From: GCA-2732805 sp964516605
Lineage (GTDB): Bacteria > Pseudomonadota > Gammaproteobacteria > Coxiellales > Coxiellaceae
Length of the DNA: 9,503 nt
Assembly (NCBI GenBank): GCA_964516605.1
Contig: CAZFAA010000068.1
Span: forward strand, 1-9,503
Reading direction: 5' to 3'
The notes under the pieces were generated by a model that did no database searches, was not told the origin of the DNA, and saw nothing but the letters and a program-made list of their open reading frames with translations. The position numbers and the translations under genes were made by a program. This document shows, piece by piece, positions 8,032 to 9,503 of this stretch. The first letter of the stretch is position 1. Each line of letters opens with the position of its first letter.

Positions 8032-8214
8032 TTACCCTTGAGCTGATGTTGATTCGTCAGCTTGCGTGCTGAGTGAATCGAGATCATTTAACGGAATTAC
8101 AACAGCCAATGCTTTGCCACGACGAGTTAGGATAACGCGTTGGTTGCCATAAGCGGCTTTGTTAATCAGATCAGAGAAGTTTTCACGTGCTTCGACGGTT
8201 GTCATTTTAATCAT
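8032..8214 (-). CDS. Short Phd/YefM-family antitoxin-like protein, orphan
   Basis: This 60-aa protein matches the N-terminal DNA-binding half of Phd/YefM antitoxins. It begins MIKMTTVEAREN-FSDLINKA and continues into VILTRRGKALAVVIP (27-41), the usual beta-hairpin of that fold. Family members normally have a further 20-40 residues that wrap the toxin. Here only a polar tail of about 18 residues (NDLDSL then a Ser/Ala/Gln-rich end) follows. No toxin gene adjoins it: downstream lies a terminator, and upstream there is no toxin-like ORF before the CinA-like gene. AGGGG (8222-8226) stands 7 nt before the ATG, so the gene looks translatable. A CATAAT -10-like site on the minus strand at 8254-8259 has no good -35. 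It may act as a stand-alone DNA-binding regulator, or be the remnant of a lost toxin-antitoxin pair. Confidence 0.8.
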   Translation of the reverse strand: MIKMTTVEARENFSDLINKAAYGNQRVILTRRGKALAVVIPLNDLDSLSTQADESTSAQG

Positions 8215-8249
8215 GGCTATGCCCCTACAATATACATTTAAACAGTTAG

Positions 8250-8330
8250 TTACATTATGTCCTTAAAGATACCTCCATGATATCCAGCGTGTCTTCCAGT
8301 CGGTTGTAAATGTACAGCTTCTGTTTTCAT
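8250..8330 (-). other. Possible 26-codon small ORF in the intergenic spacer
   Basis: An ATG-to-TAA frame on the minus strand encodes 26 residues rich in His and Gly (MKTEAVHLQPTGRH... ending GGIFKDIM). The frame stays open upstream for 13 more codons without an ATG. No Shine-Dalgarno sequence precedes the ATG, which argues against translation. It could be a chance frame, a leader peptide for the antitoxin gene, or the tail of a decayed gene. I do not recognise it. Confidence 0.15.
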
Positions 8331-8422
8331 ATTGCAAGCAAATTTTGAATGAAAATTCTTAAGAGAAGCTTATAACATGATGTATATAATCAATAAAAAT
8401 TAGCATAATTCTGAGTAATGCC
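8331..8422. other. AT-rich intergenic stretch with a short dyad
   Basis: This part of the 208-bp spacer is strongly AT-rich. It includes AATTTT (8341-8346) and AAAATT (8352-8357) as a 6-bp inverted repeat with a 5-bp centre. TATAAC and TATAAT boxes at 8371-8376 and 8385-8390 on the plus strand lack good -35 partners. No convincing terminator follows the CinA-like gene, which ends at 8423. Only a weak AATTA/TAATT stem followed by Ts (minus strand, 8397-8411) is seen. Confidence 0.3.
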
Positions 8423-9151
8423 TTACGGTTCTCTCGTGACGATGTACGGTTTAATAATATCGATAAACGCTATTTTTGCTTGCAAAAAAGCATCATTTTG
8501 AGAGCTAAAGAGTTTTAATTCAATATAAGGGCTGACTGCGCGATAGCCAATTCGCACATTGAATTGCTGTGCAATAGGGTCTAGCTGCTCGGCCAGATGG
8601 CTTTCACTAATGCCTGTTAACTTCCAATGGGCTTTATAAAGAGTTTTAACAAATCCGTGTTGAATCAGCTGTGGCAGGACGTAGAGTTCTACGAGTGGTT
8701 TGCACTCATGAGGTGGTCCTGGAAGCATAAAAATCAGTTTTCCTTGGTGTATGAGGTAGCAACCGTTGGCAGTACCATGCTCGTTAGGCATAATGTGTGC
8801 TGCCTCTGGAAATAAACATTGTTGGCGATTGGATTGTGGAATAGTGGTGTAACGTTTGTGTAAGCGCGTTTGAATGGCGTGCCAACTGGCTTCGTCAAAA
8901 ACAAGCTCTTGATCCAGTACACGCGCTAAAGCAAAGCGCGTGCGATCATCGCTACCAATAGTGATCAGGGCGTTGTGGCGCCCTAGAAGGTAGTGCATGC
9001 CATCTTCCAGCTCAGCTTGATCGTCACGGATGGTCAGCTGCATGCCAGCAGGGATATTATGCTGAAACAGTGTTTGTGCGATGAACTGTCCATTTGTATT
9101 GAGAATGTCGCCGGAGATGAGCTCATCCCCGGTTGCTAAGATACCTATCAT
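8423..9151 (-). CDS. CinA-like protein, N-terminal (COG1058) and KH domains only, with altered nucleotide-binding loop
   Basis: This 242-aa protein matches the first two domains of CinA (competence/damage-inducible family). Residues 1-170 are the molybdopterin-binding-like domain: ATGDELISGDILNTN at 6-20, SDDRTRFALA at 67-76, NEHGTANG at 123-130, LPGPPHE at 143-149. Residues 175-240 look like the KH-type middle domain (GISESHLAEQL). The C-terminal nicotinamide-nucleotide amidase domain of full CinA is absent. Family members usually read TTGGLGPTxDD here. This one reads TIGSDD (64-69), about five residues shorter, in frame and without stops. The COG1058 domain is linked to nucleotide-sugar or ADP-ribose pyrophosphatase activity, so the loop loss may weaken or change catalysis. 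No Shine-Dalgarno sequence precedes the ATG, and an in-frame stop upstream with no ATG between makes this the only ATG start. It is divergent from fdxA. Confidence 0.85.
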   Translation of the reverse strand: MIGILATGDELISGDILNTNGQFIAQTLFQHNIPAGMQLTIRDDQAELEDGMHYLLGRHNALITIGSDDRTRFALARVLDQELVFDEASWHAIQTRLHKRYTTIPQSNRQQCLFPEAAHIMPNEHGTANGCYLIHQGKLIFMLPGPPHECKPLVELYVLPQLIQHGFVKTLYKAHWKLTGISESHLAEQLDPIAQQFNVRIGYRAVSPYIELKLFSSQNDAFLQAKIAFIDIIKPYIVTREP

Positions 9152-9184
9152 GGTGCGAATTGTAGCATGAAAGAGAATTGCACC
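9152..9184. promoter_or_regulatory. Imperfect inverted repeat, candidate shared operator
   Basis: GGTGCgAATT (9152-9161) and AATTGCACC (9176-9184) are inverted copies with a single bulged base, separated by 14 bp. The left arm covers part of the CinA-like gene's -10 and its start region. The right arm covers the predicted fdxA -35. Neither predicted transcript would include both arms, so a protein-binding site on DNA fits better than an RNA hairpin. Confidence 0.35.
9159..9167 (-). promoter_or_regulatory. Extended -10 element of the CinA-like gene
   Basis: On the minus strand TGC-TACAAT forms a TGn-extended -10, with 5 of 6 matches to TATAAT. The hexamer ends 7 bp before the ATG, so transcription would start at or within a base or two of the start codon. 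No good -35 is seen. This agrees with the missing Shine-Dalgarno sequence and suggests a leaderless mRNA. Confidence 0.4.
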
Positions 9185-9206
9185 TCACTGTCTTTTCGAG
9201 GATAAT
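9178..9206 (+). promoter_or_regulatory. fdxA: Candidate sigma-70 promoter of fdxA
   Basis: TTGCAC (9178-9183) and GATAAT (9201-9206) are spaced by exactly 17 bp. The -10 matches 5 of 6 consensus bases and the -35 matches 3 of 6. Initiation near 9213 would leave a leader of about 24 nt carrying the GGGAG ribosome binding site. Confidence 0.55.
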
Positions 9207-9236
9207 GCCAGCGGTTGAAGCAACGGGAGCATGATT

Positions 9237-9503
9237 ATGACGTTTGTCGTAACTGAAAAATGCATTAAGTGCAAATTTACAGACTGTGTTGAAGTCTGTC
9301 CTGTCGATTGTTTTCGTGAAGGGCCTAATTTTTTGGTGATCGATCCAACAGAGTGTATCGATTGCAATATTTGTGTTCCGGAATGTCCGATTGATGCTAT
9401 TTATGCAGAAGATGATTTGCCGCAGGATCAGAAGCATTTTCTAGAGCTTAATGCAGAACTTGCTAAGCAGTGGCCAGCGATTACGGCTATGAAAGATGCG
9501 CCA
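9237..9503 (+). CDS. fdxA: Seven-iron ferredoxin FdxA, 3' end outside the window
   Basis: This is a small soluble electron carrier holding one [3Fe-4S] and one [4Fe-4S] cluster. The 89 visible residues begin MTFVVTEKCIKCKFTDC, a typical FdxA start. By alignment with Azotobacter ferredoxin I, C9, C17 and C50 bind the 3Fe cluster, and C21, C40, C43 and C46 bind the 4Fe cluster. C12 and C25 match that protein's free cysteines. The tail (AEDDLP onward) is the usual helical C-terminal extension, and the frame is still open at the window edge. ATG 9237 is preferred over ATG 9231 because GGGAG (9225-9229) is 7 nt from the former and only 1 nt from the latter. Its redox partner is not in the window. 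It faces away from the CinA-like gene and has its own promoter. Confidence 0.93.
   Translation, partial: MTFVVTEKCIKCKFTDCVEVCPVDCFREGPNFLVIDPTECIDCNICVPECPIDAIYAEDDLPQDQKHFLELNAELAKQWPAITAMKDAP

Noticed and set aside
8013..8033. Short overlapping hairpins (GCAG/CTGC and AACTG/CAGTT) just past the antitoxin stop
   Set aside because: The stems are only 4-5 bp and lack a T tract. The 17-bp bidirectional terminator next to them accounts for transcription ending.
8230..8387. ATATACAT (8230-8237) and ATGTATAT (8380-8387) as inverted repeats flanking most of the intergenic spacer, like ends of a miniature element
   Set aside because: Eight AT-rich bases can recur by chance in this composition, there is no target duplication, and the arms are not extended.
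9123..9437. A 104-codon minus-strand open frame overlapping the fdxA start and the CinA-like gene start
   Set aside because: It is antisense to the cysteine motifs of fdxA and overlaps the divergent promoter region. The ferredoxin signature on the plus strand explains the sequence.
1..9503. Scan for CRISPR arrays, insertion sequences, tRNA or rRNA genes and prophage genes
   Set aside because: No regularly spaced repeats, transposase motifs, tRNA cloverleaf sequence or phage-like proteins were seen on reading both strands.

Overview
The window looks like a chromosomal segment of a moderately AT-leaning gammaproteobacterium. The FadE-type membrane acyl-CoA dehydrogenase, the fadI-then-fadJ order and the seven-iron FdxA-type ferredoxin all fit that class. 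The general look of the proteins and codon use suggests a relative of Legionella/Coxiella (Legionellales). That placement is an impression from the sequence, not a database result.

Positions 1-7140 hold one tightly packed plus-strand operon. It runs from an M17 leucyl-aminopeptidase-family peptidase (80-1459) through fadE (1475-3727) and fadI (3724-5019, sharing ATGA with fadE) to fadJ (5030-7087), and closes with a strong hairpin-plus-T terminator (7109-7140). FadE makes the enoyl-CoA. FadJ hydrates and oxidises it. FadI cleaves off acetyl-CoA. Together they give a complete fatty-acid beta-oxidation spiral apart from acyl-CoA synthetase and electron-transfer partners.

Positions 7147-7930 encode an unrecognised six-helix membrane protein. 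Its only visible Shine-Dalgarno sequence lies inside the 3' arm of the operon terminator. A second, bidirectional terminator (7964-8001) separates it from a convergent minus-strand gene.

Positions 8032-9151 are minus-strand. They hold a short orphan Phd/YefM-type antitoxin, a 208-bp AT-rich spacer with one very small possible ORF, and a CinA-like protein. The CinA-like protein has lost the glycine-rich GGLGPT part of its nucleotide-binding motif and lacks the C-terminal amidase domain.

Positions 9152-9503 begin a plus-strand fdxA ferredoxin gene that runs off the window. It is divergent from the CinA-like gene across an 85-bp spacer. In that spacer an imperfect inverted repeat overlaps both predicted promoters.

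I saw no insertion sequence, CRISPR array, rRNA or tRNA, and no convincing new multi-gene system. The most distinctive points are the terminator that also contains a ribosome binding site, the CinA motif deletion, the toxinless short antitoxin, and the possible shared operator next to a possibly leaderless CinA-like transcript.
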